Shown here: piece by piece, positions 5,193 through 5,477 of the stretch
Numbering within the stretch: position 1 is the first letter of the stretch
How the letters are laid out: each line of letters starts with the position of its first letter
Assembly (NCBI GenBank): GCA_021156265.1
Contig: JAJNBR010000232.1
Span: forward strand, 1-5,477
Length of the DNA stretch: 5,477 nucleotides
From: Flavipsychrobacter sp.
Lineage (GTDB): Bacteria; Bacteroidota; Bacteroidia; Chitinophagales; Chitinophagaceae
Reading direction: 5' to 3'
Notes under the pieces: generated by a model
Databases searched by the model: none
The model's input: only the letters and a program-made list of their open reading frames with translations
What the model was told of the DNA's origin: nothing
Translations under genes and position numbers: made by a program

Positions 5193-5244
5193 CAGCGATT
5201 TTCGGGGGCGTCATGCCCGTTATATTAATAAAATCCGACTTCTG

Positions 5245-5477
5245 ATGAAGATATTAGTTTGTATCAGTCAGGTACCTGACACTACGACAAAGATCGCTTT
5301 CAGCGATAATAACACCGTTTTCAATACCCAGGGGGTTACGTTCATTATCAACCCATACGATGAATGGTACGCGCTGGTGCGTGCGCTGGAGCTGAAAGAA
5401 GCCGGCGTAGCTACGGCCGTTAACCTGGTAACCGTAGGCAAGGCCGACGTAGAGCCGGTTATCCGCAAGGCGCTGGC
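5245..5477 (+). CDS. etfB: electron transfer flavoprotein beta subunit, 5' part
   Basis: The ATG at 5245 opens a frame that stays open to the window end, giving 77 residues. The N-terminus MKILVCISQVPDTTTKIAF, followed by INPYDEWYALVRALELKE at 36-52 and VTVGKADVEPVIRKALA at 62-77, is that of EtfB as found in Bacteroidota. EtfB pairs with EtfA to form a cytoplasmic FAD/AMP-binding heterodimer. It carries electrons from acyl-CoA dehydrogenases and related enzymes toward the membrane quinone pool. The full protein is usually about 245-255 residues, so roughly two thirds are missing here, including much of the AMP-binding region. In this phylum etfA normally follows directly; it would lie outside the window. 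The codon use is more GC-rich than in the preceding spacer, as expected of a conserved housekeeping gene. The start agrees with family N-termini. Confidence 0.95.
   Translation, partial: MKILVCISQVPDTTTKIAFSDNNTVFNTQGVTFIINPYDEWYALVRALELKEAGVATAVNLVTVGKADVEPVIRKAL

Noticed and set aside
5268..5468. Minus-strand open frame at the right edge
   Set aside because: It is opposite etfB, whose N-terminal sequence is unmistakable.

Overview
The window looks like a piece of a Bacteroidota chromosome, probably from the Chitinophagaceae or a close relative. Four things suggest this: a secreted protein with a type IX secretion (T9SS) C-terminal sorting domain, promoter boxes of the Bacteroidota type (TAnnTTTG), almost no Shine-Dalgarno sequences, and an EtfB N-terminus of the kind seen in that phylum. 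It is ordinary accessory chromosome with loosely packed genes on both strands and no operon longer than two genes. No RNA gene, CRISPR array, transposase or phage gene was recognised.

Left part (1-2360). The window opens inside the 3' part of an intact DUF985/Cupin_5 gene. Two decayed copies of the same 3' end follow on the same strand, at about 667-781 and 2161-2268; the second has an in-frame stop. Between and around these relics lie minus-strand genes: a 60-residue unknown ORF whose stop lies in a 30-bp tandem duplication, an AraC-family regulator broken by one in-frame TAA, and a small secreted or membrane protein. The region appears to be decaying after duplication and rearrangement.

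Middle part (2364-4344). Two exported proteins are encoded convergently. One has a signal peptide, a TPR-like N-terminal half and a DUF6624-like C-terminal domain (plus strand). The other is a T9SS cargo protein with an unrecognised N-terminal domain (minus strand). A hairpin lies between their ends.

Right part (4345-5477). The T9SS gene's upstream region carries a perfect interrupted palindrome and a divergent promoter-like sequence. About 800 bp without a convincing gene follows. It holds a REP/MITE-like imperfect palindrome, a 14-bp tandem repeat, two copies of a 9-bp-periodic AATCAG repeat about 370 bp apart, and A/C-rich sequence between them. A good Bacteroidota-type promoter then leads into etfB, cut by the window edge.

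The genes do not form one pathway. The notable points are the three DUF985 tails, the nonsense-broken regulator and the repeat-rich region before etfB. I found no convincing new multi-gene system.
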